From assembly GCA_963839285.1 (NCBI GenBank), contig CAWIUN010000015.1:1-52913 (forward strand): a stretch of 52,913 bases of DNA. The letters are read 5' to 3'. Numbering within the stretch: the first letter of the stretch is position 1; the number at the start of each line of letters is the position of its first letter. The DNA is from DASSSQ01 sp963839285. GTDB lineage: Bacteria > Actinomycetota > Thermoleophilia > Gaiellales > Gaiellaceae. Below, in pieces: positions 1-12,011 of the stretch. Made by a program: the position numbers and the translations under genes. The notes below the pieces were generated by a model. It made no database searches and was not told the origin of the DNA. It saw nothing but the letters and a program-made list of their open reading frames with translations.

Positions 1-513
1 CCTCTCTCCATGCCGCGGGCATGCCCGTGCGCGTCTGCGTCGCAGGCGACGGCCCCGAGCAGGACGCGCTCGCCGCCGCGGCACGCCGCCTCGGCCTCGA
101 GGGCGACGTCGAGTTCCTCGGCTTCCGCGAGGACGTCGAGTCGCTGTACGCGTGGGCCAGGGTCTTCGCGCTGACGAGCGAGTCCGAAGGGCTGCCCGAT
201 CGCGATGCTCGACGCGATGGCGTGTGGCTTGCCGGTGGTCGCGACCGACGTGGGCGAGATCGGGTCGATCGTCGAGCCGGACGTGCACGGCTACCTGGTC
301 CAGCCGGGTGATGTCACGGGGCTATGCGAGGCCCTCGAGCGCTTGCTCTCCGACGAGGAGTTGAGGCTCCGGCTCGGCGACCAGGCAGCGGATCGCGTCC
401 GTGCGGAGGCATCCGTCGGCGCGATCGCGCTGCGCTACCGGTCGCTCTTCGCGTCCGTCGACGCGTCGCGCGAGCCCGCGAGGACCTCTCCGGCTGGGAC
501 GGCCTCGAAGTGA
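1..513 (+). CDS. Glycosyltransferase family 4, C-terminal part (cut by window edge, one frameshift)
   Basis: This is the nucleotide-sugar-binding half of a GT4 (GT-B fold) glycosyltransferase. It enters from outside the window in the frame containing SLHAAGMPVRVCVAGDG. The motif SESEGLP, then IAMLDAMACGLPVVATD, is the GT4 E-x7-E region followed by the usual GxPVVAT loop. One extra base near 198 splits the motif between two frames; removing it restores a continuous protein ending ASREPARTSPAGTASK. The stop overlaps the next GTG start by four bases, so the two genes are probably co-transcribed and translationally coupled. Sugar donor and acceptor cannot be told from the sequence. Confidence 0.8.
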
Positions 514-1728
514 CGAGCCCCTCGGATACCCGTGCGCGTCTGCGGATCGCGTACGTCTACCGAAACTTCAGCCGCCACGGGTCGATCCCCGGGATCTACG
601 TCGAGCGCGCCGAGCAGCTGTCGATGGTCGAGGACGTGACGGCGATCTGTTCGGCGGTCACACGCGAGCCGACGTCGGCGCCGCTCCACTTCGAGACGGC
701 AGAGCCGCTCGCGCACGGCTCCGGACGCTTCTCCTACGCGCTCGAGTGCGCGAGCTTCGCGCTTCGCGCGACCCGTCTCCTGCGGCGGCTGCGAGATCGT
801 TTCGACGTGGTGCACGTCGAGGGGTTCGCGGCCCTCGAGGCCGATCTCGTCACCGTCCACGCCGTGCGTCCTGCCGAGATCGAGCACTATTTCGACCACG
901 TCGAGCCCCAGGCCCGGCTGCGGCGCCGGCTGACGCCGGTCCTGCGGCCCCAGACCGGCGTCGTGCTCGCGGTCGAGCGCAGGCTCTTCCGGCCCCCGTA
1001 TCCACTCTGCCTCGCGTTGACGAAGGCGATCGCCGCCGACCTCCAGCGCCATTACGGCGTGCCCGCGGAGCTGATCGAGCTGATGCCGTACGGCATCGAC
1101 CTCGAGTGTGTTCAGCTTCAAGCGTGACGCGCGCGAGCGCCTGCGCGCGGAGCTCGACCTGAGCCCGGAGGCGCTCGCGGTGCTGTTCGTCGGCGCCGAT
1201 TTCGAGCGCAAGGGGCTTCGCAAGGTGATCACCGCGGTCGCGACGGCGTCTCGTCCGGCAGTGCTCCTGGTGGCCGGGGACGGAGACACGGCAGCCTACC
1301 GTGCCCTCGCCTCGGATCACGGCATCGCGCACCGCGTCCACTTCCTCGGGCACGTGAGACGCGAGCAGCTCGCCGAGTTCTACTCGGCGGCGGATCTGGT
1401 CGTCCTGCCGAGCAGGCAGGACGCCTGGGGGCATCCCGTGATCGAAGGTATGGCCGCCGGCCGCGTCGTCGCCGTCAGCGAGTCGGCGGGCGCTCACGAG
1501 GTCGTCCGCGAGGGGGAGAACGGCTTCGTCCTGCGGGGCTCCGGATCGGCGGAGGAGATCGCCTCGCTGATCGACGGTCCCCTCTCGGATCCGGAGGTGC
1601 GACGGCGCATCGGCGAGGAGGCCCGCCGAACCGCCGAGCTCTTCGACCGCGACGAGCTGTTCCCGCGAGTTGTCGAGGCTCATCATCGAGCTCATCACCT
1701 GAGAGGCCGGGGCCGGGGCCATCGGTAG
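510..1728 (+). CDS. Glycosyltransferase family 4 (one frameshift near 1107)
   Basis: This is probably a cytoplasmic GT4 glycosyltransferase acting in polysaccharide assembly. It starts at GTG 510 inside the previous stop. The N-terminal half reads RIAYVYRNFSRHGSIPGIYV, and the C-terminal half carries GADFERKGL and the E-x7-E-like region PSRQDAWGHPVIEGMAAG. An extra base near 1107 (GAGTGTGTTC where GAGGTGTTC is expected) separates the halves. The end is uncertain: the open frame runs to 1728, but the alternative frame gives RELSRLIIELIT and stops at 1702, which looks more natural. There is about 90 bp of non-coding sequence before the next gene. Confidence 0.75.
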
Positions 1729-1817
1729 CGGCACGATGCCCGGGGTCGCAGCCGGACGGCGGCGACCCGGTACCGGTGCCTTCTTCCCAGGAGGTACAGG
1801 TCGATGAACAGTCCGCC

Positions 1818-4027
1818 ATGAACGGTCCAGCGCACGGAGGCGGCGACGCGCAACTCGGCCTGCGCCACAGCCTCGCCTGGCGGGCGCGGCGCCTGCGCGC
1901 GATGGACGCGGCCGAGCTCGGGCTCCGCGATCCGCCGCCGCGCCGAGGCGACGCTCGACGATCTCTCGTTCCGCGCCGGCGGCGGCGCCTGGCGGCGCCG
2001 CTGGCGCGTCGACGAGCGCGCCCGCTTCGAGCGCGGGCTGCACCTCGACGCGCCGCTCGGGTTCCTGACCGCGGAGCGGGCCGCGCTGGTGGCGGAGGCC
2101 GCGCCGGAGTCGGTGCCGGCGCTGGTCGCGCGCGCGGATGCCCTGCGGGACGGCCGCTACGCCCTGCTCGGCTACCCGGAGGTCTCGCTCGGCCCCGCGC
2201 CCGACCTCGAGCGGGATCCCGTTCACCGGCCGGCGCTGGCCCGACCGTCACGGCGCGCTGCTGGACTACCGCCGCGGCGGCTACGGCGACCCGAAGTGGA
2301 TCTGGGAGCTGAACCGCTGCCAGGAGCTGCCGCTGCTCTGCCTCGCCTGGCGCCTGACCGGCGACGAGGGCTACGCGGAGGCAGCCCGCACCCGGATGCT
2401 CGCCTGGCTCGACCGGGCGCGCCCCGGGCGGGGGATCGCCTGGAGCAACGGCTTCGAGGCGGCCCTGCGGGGGATCTCGCTTCGCGCTCGCCTTCGACGC
2501 GCTGCGGGGCTCGCCGCTGCTCGGGACGGAGGAGGCGGTGCGGGTGCAGCGCGGCCTCTGGCAGCACGGCCGCCACATCGTCGCCGAGCACGCGTTCGGG
2601 AGCTCGGCGAACAACCACCTCGTCGGCGAGGCGGCCGGGCTCGCGACGATCGCGCTGCTCGCGCCGGGGCTCGAGGAGTCGGAGGCGTGGCTTCGCCGCG
2701 CACTGGGCTGGCTCGAGCGCGAGGCGCCGCTGCAGGTGCTCCCGGACGGGGCGAACGCCGAGCAGGCCTTCGCCTACCAGCTGTTCGTGCTCGACCTGCT
2801 CCTGCTCGTCGTGGCGCTGCTCGAGCTCCGGGAGCGGCCGGTGCCGGACGCGCTGCGCGGGGCGCTCGCGCGCTCGGCCGACGCGCTCGCCCTGCTCGTC
2901 GCCCCCGGCGAGCCCGACCCGGCCTACGGCGACGCCGACGACGGCCGGGCGTTCCTGCTCGACGGCGAGGAGCTGCGTCGCGCGCCGGGGGTCGCCGCGT
3001 CGCTCGCCTCGCTGCTCGGGCACGGCGGCGCCCGCGCGCTCGCCGGCGCGCCGGACGCCGCGTCGCTGCTCCTCTTCGGGGAGGCAGGGCGCGACCGCTT
3101 CGCGTCGGCCGAGAAGCCTCCGCCGCCCGGCAGCGGCGTCCTGCCCGACCTGGGCCTCGTCGTCCTGCGCCGCGACGGCGTCCGCGTCACGTTCGACGCC
3201 GGCCCGCTCGGCTACCTCTCGCTCGCCGCGCACGGGCACGCGGATGCGCTCGGCGTCACGCTCGCCGACACCGGCGGCGAGCTCGTCGGCGATCCGGGCA
3301 CCGGCAGCTACTTCGGGAATCCCGAGCGGCGCGCCGCCTTCCGCTCGACGCGCTTCCACGCCACGGTCGCCGTCGACGGTGCCGACCAGGCCGAGCAGGC
3401 GGGCCCGTTCCTCTGGCGCGACCACTATCGCTGCTGGCCCTGCACGTCGACCTCGCGCGCGGCGTCGTCGTCGGCGAGCACGACGGCTACCGCCGGCTCG
3501 CCGACCCGGTGCGCCACCGGCGCGCGCTGCTCCTGCTCGGGGGCGGCGCCGCGCTCGTCTACGATCGGCTCGATGCCGACGGCGACCACCACTACGCCCA
3601 GACGTGGCCGCTCGAGCCGCAGCTCGAGCTCCGGCACCGTTCCGACCACGTGATCGAGCTCCACGCCGACGGCCGGCCGCGCCTCCTGCTCGCGCTCGCC
3701 TCCGCGGACGGCACCGTGCGGACGGTGCGCGGCGAGACCGCCCCGCTCGACGGCTGGTGGTCGCGCAGGCTCGAGGCCGCCGAGCCCGCCTGGACGGTTC
3801 GGCAGGAGTGCCGCCGCCGCGGCGGCGCCGAGCTGGCGGCGCTGCTCCTTCCCTGCGGCGGGCGGGCGCTCCCCGACCCCGCGCTTCGGCTGGTTCCCGT
3901 CGAGGCGGGCGCCGACGATCGAGTTCGAGCTCGAAGGCGAGCAGCGGCGTGTGCGGATCCGGCTCGACGACGAGGTCGCGCCGGTGCGCCTCGAGTCAGG
4001 GCCGACCGTCTCCGAGAGGCCGGCCGG

Positions 4028-4031
<4 letters not shown>
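1818..4031 (+). CDS. Heparinase II/III family polysaccharide lyase (at least six frameshifts)
   Basis: This is probably a polysaccharide lyase that cleaves uronate-containing polymers, perhaps for trimming or turnover of the locus product. The all-alpha N-terminal domain shows GDPKWIWELNRCQELPLLC, GRGIAWSNGFEAALRGIS and FGSSANNHLVGEA. The C-terminal sandwich shows HGHADALGVTLADTGGELVG and FRSTRFHATVAVDG. Frame changes near 1933, 2217, 2482, 3430 and 3917, and probably one near the start, break the frame, yet the domains stay collinear. A good ribosome site, AGGAGG at 1789-1794, precedes ATG 1804, which opens a five-codon frame; ATG 1818 is in the main frame. The stop overlaps the next ATG (ATGA). 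I see no clear signal peptide. Confidence 0.75.
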
Positions 4032-5333
<1,302 letters not shown>

Positions 5334-5344
<11 letters not shown>

Positions 5345-6540
5345 GGCGCTCGTCCTCGTCGAGAACCTGTCGGTCCCGTTCGACCGGCGCGTCTGGCAGG
5401 AGTGCGGCGCCCTGACGCGGGCGGGCTTCGCGGTCAGCGTGATCTGCCCCCAGGGGCGGAAGCGCGACCGCGAGCCGTTCGAGCGGCGGGAGGGCGTCGA
5501 GATCCACCGCTACCCGCTCCGGGCCGCGACCGGTGGCCCTGCCGGCTACGCGCGCGAGTACGGGACGGCCCTGCTCGCGACACGCCGGCTCGCGCTGCGG
5601 CTGGCGCGGCAGGCGCCCTTCGACGTCGTGCAGGCGTGCAACCCGCCCGACCTGCTGCTGCCGGCCGTCCGCGTGCTCCGGCGCCGCGGCGCCGCCTTCG
5701 TCTTCGACCACCACGACCTCGTCCCCGAGCTGTACGAGTCGCGCTTCGAGCGCGGCCGGGACCTGCTCTACCGACTGACGCTCGCGGCCGAGCGGTCGAC
5801 CTTCCGGCTCGCCGACGTCGTGATCGCGACCAACGAGTCGTACCGCCGCGTCGCCCTCGAGCGGGGCGGCAAGCGGCCCGAGGACGTCTTCGTCGTGCGG
5901 AGCGCTCCCGACCTCGCACGCTTCGCTCCCGTCGACCCCGACCCGGCACTCCGGCGCGAGGACGGCCACCTGCTCGCCTACCTCGGCGTCATGGGCCCGC
6001 AGGACGGCGTCGACCACGCGCTCCGGGCGCTGGCGCTGCTCCGCGACCGCCGCGACGACTGGCGGGCGATCTTCGTCGGCGACGGCGACGTGCAGCCGGC
6101 GATGAAGGAGCTCGCCGGCCGGCTCGGGCTCGACGACCGGGTCGAGTTCCCGGGGCGGCTGGCCGGACGACGACGTCCGGCGCGTCCTCGCGTCCGCCGA
6201 CGTCTGCCTCGCGCCCGACCCGAAGAACCCGCTCAACGACGTCTCGACGATGAACAAGATCGTCGAGTACATGGCGATGTCGCGGCCCGTCGTCGCCTAC
6301 GACCTCGTCGAGGCGCGCGTCTCGGCGGGTGAGGCCGCCCTCTACGCGGACGCGAACGACGAGGCGAGCTTCGCCGCCTGCGTCGAGCGCCTGCTCGACG
6401 ACCCCGAGCTGCGCTCCCGGATGGGCGCGACGGGGCGCGCACGGGTCGAGGCCGAGCTCTCGTGGGAGCGCTCCGAGCAGGAGCTCCTGCGGGCCTACGA
6501 GCGGGCGCTCGACCTCCGCCGGTCGCGCCTCGCAGCGTGA
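5334..6540 (+). CDS. Glycosyltransferase family 4 (frameshift near 6165)
   Basis: This GT4 glycosyltransferase begins ALVLVENLSVPFDRRVWQE, a form common in exopolysaccharide clusters. A TTG at 5334 gives the longest reasonable start, overlapping the dehydrogenase end by eleven bases. The donor domain contains YLGVMGPQDGVDHALRAL and, after a one-base insertion near 6165, LASADVCLAPDPKNPLND followed by NKIVEYMAMSRPVVAYD. The latter is the usual GT4 signature with its glutamate pair reduced. The gene closes a forward run of five genes and converges on the tyrosine-kinase gene 22 bases away. Substrate is unknown. Confidence 0.78.
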
Positions 6541-6562
6541 CGGACGCCGGGTCCGCGCGCGC

Positions 6563-7216
6563 TCAGGAGTAGCCGTAGCGGGAGAGCTCGCCCTCGTGGT
6601 TGACCACGAGGCCGAGGACGTTCGCGCCGAGGACGTCGAGCTCGCGGAGCGTCCGCGCGACCGAGCGCCGCCGGGTCGTGTGGTCGACCACGAGCGCGAC
6701 GTCCCCGCCCGCGCCGGCCGCGAGCCCGGCCGCGTCGGCGACGGCCAGGACGGGCGGGGTGTCGAGCACGACCGTGTCGAAGGCCTTCGTCGCCGCAGCG
6801 AGCAGGGTGCGCATGCGCTCGGAGCTCATCAGGTCGCCGATGCCGGTGACGGCCCGTCCGGCGGTCAGCAGCTCGAGATGGCCGAGCGAGCGGACACGGT
6901 GCGTGCAGTCCTGCAGGTCGTGCTCGCCGGCGAGCACCTCGACCAGGCCCGGGCTGCGCGGCACGCCGAAGATCTCGTGCAGGACGGGGTGCCGGAGGTC
7001 GGCGTCGACGAGGAGCAGCCGCTGCTGGTTGAGCGAGGCGACGACGGAGTAGTTGGAGGCGATCGTCGACTTGCCCTCGCCGGGCTGCGAGCTCGTGAAG
7101 ATCAGCAGGTTGCCCTTGCGCGACTCGCGGCGCAGCTCGAGCGCGAGGCGCAGCGACCGGAACGGCTCCGCCGAGGGCTGCGACGGGTCGACCAGCCCCC
7201 TGACAGCCTTAGGCAC
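6563..7216 (-). CDS. CpsD/CapB-type bacterial tyrosine kinase (BY-kinase)
   Basis: This cytoplasmic P-loop kinase domain usually works with a Wzz-type membrane partner to control polysaccharide chain length and export. The 217-residue protein has Walker A TSSQPGEGKST at residues 41-51, Walker A' LLLVDADLRHP at 68-77 and Walker B VVLDTPP at 149-155. The C-terminal tail ends SRYGYS, so the tyrosine cluster that is normally autophosphorylated is reduced to two tyrosines. Its start overlaps the end of the upstream chain-length gene by eight bases. The split activator plus kinase layout matches Gram-positive CpsC/CpsD. No frameshift is seen. Confidence 0.88.
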   Translation of the reverse strand: MPKAVRGLVDPSQPSAEPFRSLRLALELRRESRKGNLLIFTSSQPGEGKSTIASNYSVVASLNQQRLLLVDADLRHPVLHEIFGVPRSPGLVEVLAGEHDLQDCTHRVRSLGHLELLTAGRAVTGIGDLMSSERMRTLLAAATKAFDTVVLDTPPVLAVADAAGLAAGAGGDVALVVDHTTRRRSVARTLRELDVLGANVLGLVVNHEGELSRYGYS

Positions 7217-7985
7217 CGGCGCTGCCCCGCCGTGCGCGCGGCGCGGTCGCCGGCGCGGCGCGCGTCGCCGGTGCCAGCGAGCGCCCGGCGCGCGGGCCCT
7301 GGTTCACGTGCCCGATCTGATCGACGACGGGCGACCTGAACGTCAGCTGCGGCACCGTGCCGAGCACCGGCTTCCCCAGCGAGGCGTCCAGCTCGTCGAT
7401 CTCCGGCAACCGGTCGCTGAGGAACTCGAGGAGCAGCGCGAGCGTGCCGTTGAACACGAGCGCGACGAGCAGCGCGAGCACGGCCGTCCTGACCGGACGG
7501 GGCGAGATCGCGGTTCCGGGCACGCCCGCCTTGTCGACGGAGACGATCTGGTCGCGAAGCGTGCCCGTCTCGGAGATGAAGCTGCGGAGCGCGTCCGGGG
7601 CGGCATTGGCGACGGCCGCGGCGTGCTCCGGGTTCGTGCTCGTGGCGCTGATCCAGAGCAGCTCGAGATCCTGCACCGGCTGCGCCTGGACGTGGATCTC
7701 GTTCTGTGGGACACGGCCGTCGAGCTGCCGGTAGATACGCTGGTCGATCGAGTAGGTGGAGACGATCTGCGCATAGGTCTGGGCGAGGTGCTGGCTGACC
7801 GACAGCGCGCTCCCCGCCTGGGTCGGGTCGGTGATGCGCTGCTGCACCCGGATCAGCGCGCTCGCCTTGTAGACCTTCGTCTGCGAGCTCGAGACCGCCC
7901 ACGCCGCAGCCGTCATCAGGACGGAGAGGATCACGATCAGGTAGCGGCGGCGCCAGAGCGCACGGTAGATATCGAAGACTTCCAT
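7209..7985 (-). CDS. Wzz/CpsC-type chain length determinant membrane protein
   Basis: This is a polysaccharide co-polymerase that should regulate chain length and activate the adjacent BY-kinase. The 258-residue protein has a first membrane segment at about residues 14-31 (RYLIVILSVLMTAAAWAVSS). A periplasmic domain of about 140 residues follows, then a second membrane segment (TAVLALLVALVFNGTLALLL). The tail LDASLGKPVLGTVPQL is the typical post-membrane motif. It is the first gene of a leftward two-gene operon. A TACCCT box lies nine bases before its ATG, so its leader may be very short. Confidence 0.85.
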   Translation of the reverse strand: MEVFDIYRALWRRRYLIVILSVLMTAAAWAVSSSQTKVYKASALIRVQQRITDPTQAGSALSVSQHLAQTYAQIVSTYSIDQRIYRQLDGRVPQNEIHVQAQPVQDLELLWISATSTNPEHAAAVANAAPDALRSFISETGTLRDQIVSVDKAGVPGTAISPRPVRTAVLALLVALVFNGTLALLLEFLSDRLPEIDELDASLGKPVLGTVPQLTFRSPVVDQIGHVNQGPRAGRSLAPATRAAPATAPRARRGSAGA

Positions 7986-8190
7986 CCTCGCCGGAGGGTA
8001 CCCGATGCCCCCGACGACGTATCCCCCAAGTTGGGGCCCCTCGCGAACCGTTCGGATGGACCGTTCGGCCGGACGACCGACGCTCGACCGGCCGCCGACT
8101 AGCCGTTGGGGGGTGGTCGTTCCTCTCCCAAAGGAGCAGGATGCGGTGTGAACGGCGGTCGACCCTGCGGATGAGACGGAGGAGAGGACA
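7986..8190. promoter_or_regulatory. Divergent regulatory region between the two chain-length genes
   Basis: This spacer of about 205 bp separates the leftward Wzz/BY-kinase pair from the rightward Wzz-pseudokinase gene. It contains a perfect palindrome, CCCCAAGTTGGGG, at 8024-8036. It also contains two copies of ACCGTTCGG at 8047-8055 and 8060-8068, spaced 13 bases start to start. A strong purine-rich ribosome site, GGAGGAGAGG, lies at about 8178-8187 before the rightward gene. Operator function is inferred from symmetry and position only. Confidence 0.5.
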
Positions 8191-9724
8191 CTGAGAGAGC
8201 CCGAGCCCGGGATTCTCCGCTACTACCTGGCGATCCTGTGGCGCAGGCGGTGGTTCCTGCTTGTCCCGGTCGTCGTGCTCACGGTCGCGGCGGCTCGTCG
8301 CCGGCGTGCGCCGGCAGCCCGTCTACCAGGCGACCGCGCGGGTGCTCCTCAACTCGCAGGACCTGGTCGCCTCGAGCCTGATCGGCGTCGAGGCGCCGCC
8401 GCGGGACACCGCCCGCTACGCCGTCACCCAGGCGCAGCTGGCGGTGACGCCCACCGTGGTCAGGCGCGCGCTCGACGCGGCCGGGCTGCGAACCACCTCC
8501 GTGGAGGGCGCGCTCGGGCGGACGACCGTGGACCCGGACGCCGACGTGCTCGTCTTCACCGTCAGGGATGCCAGTGCCGCCCGCGCCGCCCGGCTCGCCT
8601 CCGAGCTCGCGCGCCAGTACACGAGCTTCCGCCGTCAGCTCGACACCCGCGAGCTCTCCCGCCTGCTCGGCTCCCTCGAGGCGCGCCTGCGTCAGCTCGA
8701 GGCGAGCGGGCGGGGGAGCTCGCAGCTCTACACCTCGCTGGCTGCGAGCGAGCAGCAGATCCGGCTGCTCGAGGGGTTGCGCCAGGCGAACGTCTACGTG
8801 GTCAGGACGCCGACCGCGGCCGACGCCGAGCAGACGGGGCCGGCTCCGCTCCGCGACGCCGGCCTCGGCCTCGTCGCCGGGCTGCTCCTCGGGCTCGTCC
8901 TCGTCGCCGTCGTGCACGCCCTCGACACCCGCGTCGTCTCCGCGGACGAGCTCCGGGACGCGCTCGGGCTGCCGCTGCTCGGCCGCGTCCGCTCGCGGCG
9001 GACCGACGGAGCGCCGACGCCGGAGAGCGGCGACGTCGTCGGCCTCGCGGCCGCGCTCCGGGTCGCGGCCGAGCGCCACGGCGTCCGCTCGATGCTGCTC
9101 GCCGGCGCGATGCCCGGCGACCTCGCCGGCGAGGACGCGGGCGAGGTCGCCCTCGCCCTCGCCCGCGCCGGCAGCCGGGTGCTGCTCGTCGATTGCGACC
9201 TGCGCGAGTCGCGTGCCGGCGGGTGGCTCGGCGGAGCGGGCATGCCCGGGATCGCGGACGTGGCCGCGGGCCGCCGCTCGGTCGAGGACGCGCTCGTCCG
9301 GGTCGCGGTCGGCTCCGAGCTCGCGAGCGCGGGGTCGCTCGAGGCGCTGCCCTCGGGGACGACGCCCGATCGACCCGCCGAGTTCACGGGCTCCGGTGCG
9401 CTGATCGACGCGGTGGCGGCGCTCCGCCCGCGGGCCGAGCTGGTGCTCGCCGTCGCGCCGCCGCTCCTGACCGCGCCCGAGGCGCTCGCGCTCGCCGGAG
9501 CCGTCGACGGCCTCGTGCTCGTGGTCGCGCGCGGCGGCGTCCGGCGCGAGGAGCTGTCCGAGCTGCTGCGCCTGCTCGAGGCGGTCCCGGTCGCGAAGCT
9601 CGGCTTCGCCTTCGTGGAGCGGGAGGGGCGCCCGCGCGGTCGCCGGCTCGTACGCAGGCCGCGCGAGACCCCGTCGGCCGGCGTGGCGGAGGGCCCCGGC
9701 CTCGCCAGGGGCGGCGCCTCGTGA
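8191..9724 (+). CDS. Wzz-type protein fused to a degenerate BY-kinase domain (frameshift near 8290)
   Basis: The N-terminal part is a polysaccharide co-polymerase: GILRYYLAILWRRRWFLLV leads into membrane segment one, then QATARVLLNSQDLVASS and a coiled region, and GLVAGLLLGLVLVAVVHALD is segment two. The C-terminal part aligns with BY-kinases and keeps VLLVDCDLRE as Walker A'. Walker A is replaced by GAMPGDLAGEDAGE with no GK[ST], and Walker B reads LVLAVAPP without aspartate, so catalysis is unlikely. No ATG, GTG or TTG is in frame after the upstream stop at 8149-8151. The best start is CTG 8191, well placed after GGAGGAGAGG. One inserted base near 8290 breaks the first membrane segment. Confidence 0.78.
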
Positions 9725-11248
9725 TCGACCGCGCCGCGGCGAAGGCGCCCGAGGGGCGCCCGGAGCCTGCCGCCGGAGGCGATCGGCATCGCGACCGGCG
9801 CCGGCTCGCGCGGACACCTCGTCCGGCGCGCGTTGCTGCTCGCGGACGTGGCCGGGCTCTCGGTCGCGTTCATGGCCGCCGCGCTCACGTTCCGCAGCCG
9901 CGCCACCGGGACCGACGCGCTCGGCCTGCGCTCCGAGCTCCTGCTCGTCTTCGCGACCCTGCCCTGCTGGTTGCTGCTCGCGAAGCTGCACGGGCTCTAC
10001 GACCGGGACGAGGAGCACGCCGCCCACGGCACGGTCGACGACCTGCTCGGCATCGTCAAGGTCGTCACGATCGTCTCGTGGTTCGTCCTGCTCGGCAGCT
10101 GGGTCAGCGGCGCCGCCCGGCCCTACCCGCCGAAGCTCTTCGCCTTCTGGGCGTTCGCGATCCTCCTCGTCGTCGGCAGCCGCGCCGCCGCCCGCGCGAT
10201 CTGCCGGCACCTGCCGGCGTACGTCCAGAACACGGTGCTGGTGGGCGCCGGCGACGTCGGCGCCCTGCTCGTCCAGAAGTTCCGCGACCGCCCCGAGTAC
10301 GGCGTCCGCGTGGTCGGCTTCGTCGACGACGAGGGCTCGGACGAGCGGTTGGGCGACCACGTCCCCTACCTCGGCTCGACCGAGCGCCTCCCCGATCTCG
10401 TCCGCCGCCTGGAGGTCGAACGCGTCGTCGTCGGCTTCCCGAGCCTGCCGCGCTCACGCGTCGTCGCGCTCGTCCGCGAGCTCCGCGGCCTCGACGTCCA
10501 GGTCGACGTCGTGCCGCGGCTCTTCGAGCTCGTCTCGCCCAACGCCGACATCAACACCGTGCAGGGGCTGCCGCTGATCGGGCTGCCGGCGCTGCGCGCC
10601 GATCGGGCCGCCCTCGCCGTCAAGCGGGCGGTCGACGTCGGCGGTGCCGCGCTCGGGCTCGTGCTGCTCGCGCCGGTCTTCGGGTGGATCGCGCTGCGGA
10701 TCCGACTCGACTCGCCGGGCCCCGTCTTCTATCGACACCAGCGAATCGGGGTCGAGGGGCGGCCGTTCCGCCTGCTCAAGTTCCGGACGATGTACGTCGA
10801 GGACTCGATCGGCGACGAGTACGGCGGCGAGGCGGCCCGGCGCGAGTTCCTCCGCGTGCTCGAGGATCCGGAGCGCAGACGCGAGTTCGAGCGGAGCCAG
10901 AAGCTCGTCGACGACCCGCGGGTCACCCGGTTCGGCGCCTTCCTGCGGCGCCTGTCGCTGGACGAGCTGCCGCAGCTCGTGAACGTGCTCCGCGGCGACA
11001 TGAGCATCGTCGGCCCGCGACCCGTGACCGAGGCGGAGCTCGTGCGCTACGGCGGCGACGTCGCCTCGCTGCTCGTCTTCCGACCCGGGATCACCGGCTA
11101 CTGGCAGGTGAACGGCCGCTCGCAGACCGACTGGGACGACCGCGTCCGCCTCGACCTGGCGTACGCGCACGGGTGGTCGCTGAAGCTCGACTTCCTGATC
11201 CTCGGCAAGACGGTGTGGGTGTTGCTGAAGAGCCATGGCGCCTACTGA
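9721..11248 (+). CDS. Undecaprenyl-phosphate sugar-1-phosphate transferase (WbaP/CpsE type)
   Basis: This enzyme starts repeat-unit assembly by moving a sugar-1-phosphate from a nucleotide sugar to undecaprenyl phosphate in the membrane. About four N-terminal membrane segments precede a CoA-binding-like domain (NTVLVGAGDVGALLVQKF). The catalytic transferase domain follows, with KRAVDVGGAALGLVLLAP, LLKFRTMYVE, LRRLSLDELPQLVNVLRGDM and GITGYWQVNGRS. GTG 9721 overlaps the previous stop by four bases and gives the first 20 or so residues. A single inserted base near 9790 shifts into the main frame. The family is clear; the sugar (glucose or galactose) is not. Confidence 0.88.
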
Positions 11249-11264
11249 GAGGCTGCGGTCGGCG

Positions 11265-12011
11265 TCAATGGTCGTCCGGTCGGCGGGCGCGGAGGAGCAG
11301 GTTCATCGGCAGCGCCTGGTCGCCGCTCCCCGCGCGGCGCTCGACCGCCTCGAGCGCCAGCCCGAGGCCGTTGACGACCGCGTAGAGGCCCCCGAAGCCG
11401 GCGGTGACGACCGGGCGCAGGAGCGGGAGGCGCCGCGCCCGCGCCTCGAGCTTCTGCAGCAGCGAGCCGGTCAGGGTCGCCCAGACGACGCCGCGGCCGC
11501 CGCTCTCCCGCACGCGCACCTCGGACCAGCCGTCGAAGAGCCCGGCGAGCTGGGGGCCGGTGAAGCGATGGACGAGGGCGGAGCGGTCGTACTCCCAGAC
11601 GAGCGGGACGGTCAGCACGACGCTGCCGCCGGGCCGCAGGACGCGCCGGAACTCGGCGACCGCGTCCGCCGGTCGCGGCAGGTAGTCGAACGCCTGGGTG
11701 CAGAGGACGAGGTCGAAGCTCGCGTCGTCGAAGGGCAGGAACTCGTCGGAGACGACGTCGGCGAGGCCGTAGGGGTTGCCCGGGACGTCGAGGCCGACGA
11801 CCCGGGCGCCGGCCGGCAGCAGATCCTCGTACGGCCGGGTGCCGCAGTAGACGTCGAGGACGTCGGTCGCGTCCGCGGCGGCCTCGCGCAGCGCCGTCCC
11901 GAGGTCGCGGACGAGCAGGCGCACGTGCAGGTAGTCGAACTGCGTCGGCCGCGGACGGCGCCGCGTCCGGCGGGCGCGCTCGAGATCCTCGGGAGCAAGC
12001 GGGCTTCCCAT
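11265..12011 (-). CDS. Class I SAM-dependent methyltransferase
   Basis: This 248-residue protein has a Rossmann methyltransferase fold. Motif I is VLDVYCGTRPYEDLLP at about residue 50, and the acidic residue follows in VVGLDVPG. The post-motif region is FDDASFDLVLCTQAFDYLP, then FRRVLRPGGSVVLTVP. This type usually methylates small molecules or sugars; here it may modify a sugar of the polysaccharide, which is inference from context. It converges on the sugar transferase 16 bases away and diverges from the next glycosyltransferase. The frame is intact. Confidence 0.82.
   Translation of the reverse strand: MGSPLAPEDLERARRTRRRPRPTQFDYLHVRLLVRDLGTALREAAADATDVLDVYCGTRPYEDLLPAGARVVGLDVPGNPYGLADVVSDEFLPFDDASFDLVLCTQAFDYLPRPADAVAEFRRVLRPGGSVVLTVPLVWEYDRSALVHRFTGPQLAGLFDGWSEVRVRESGGRGVVWATLTGSLLQKLEARARRLPLLRPVVTAGFGGLYAVVNGLGLALEAVERRAGSGDQALPMNLLLRARRPDDH

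Noticed and set aside
1804..1821. Five-codon frame MNSPP after the ribosome site upstream of the heparinase gene as a regulatory leader
   Set aside because: Given the indel density here it is more likely the true gene start with a base error than a leader peptide.
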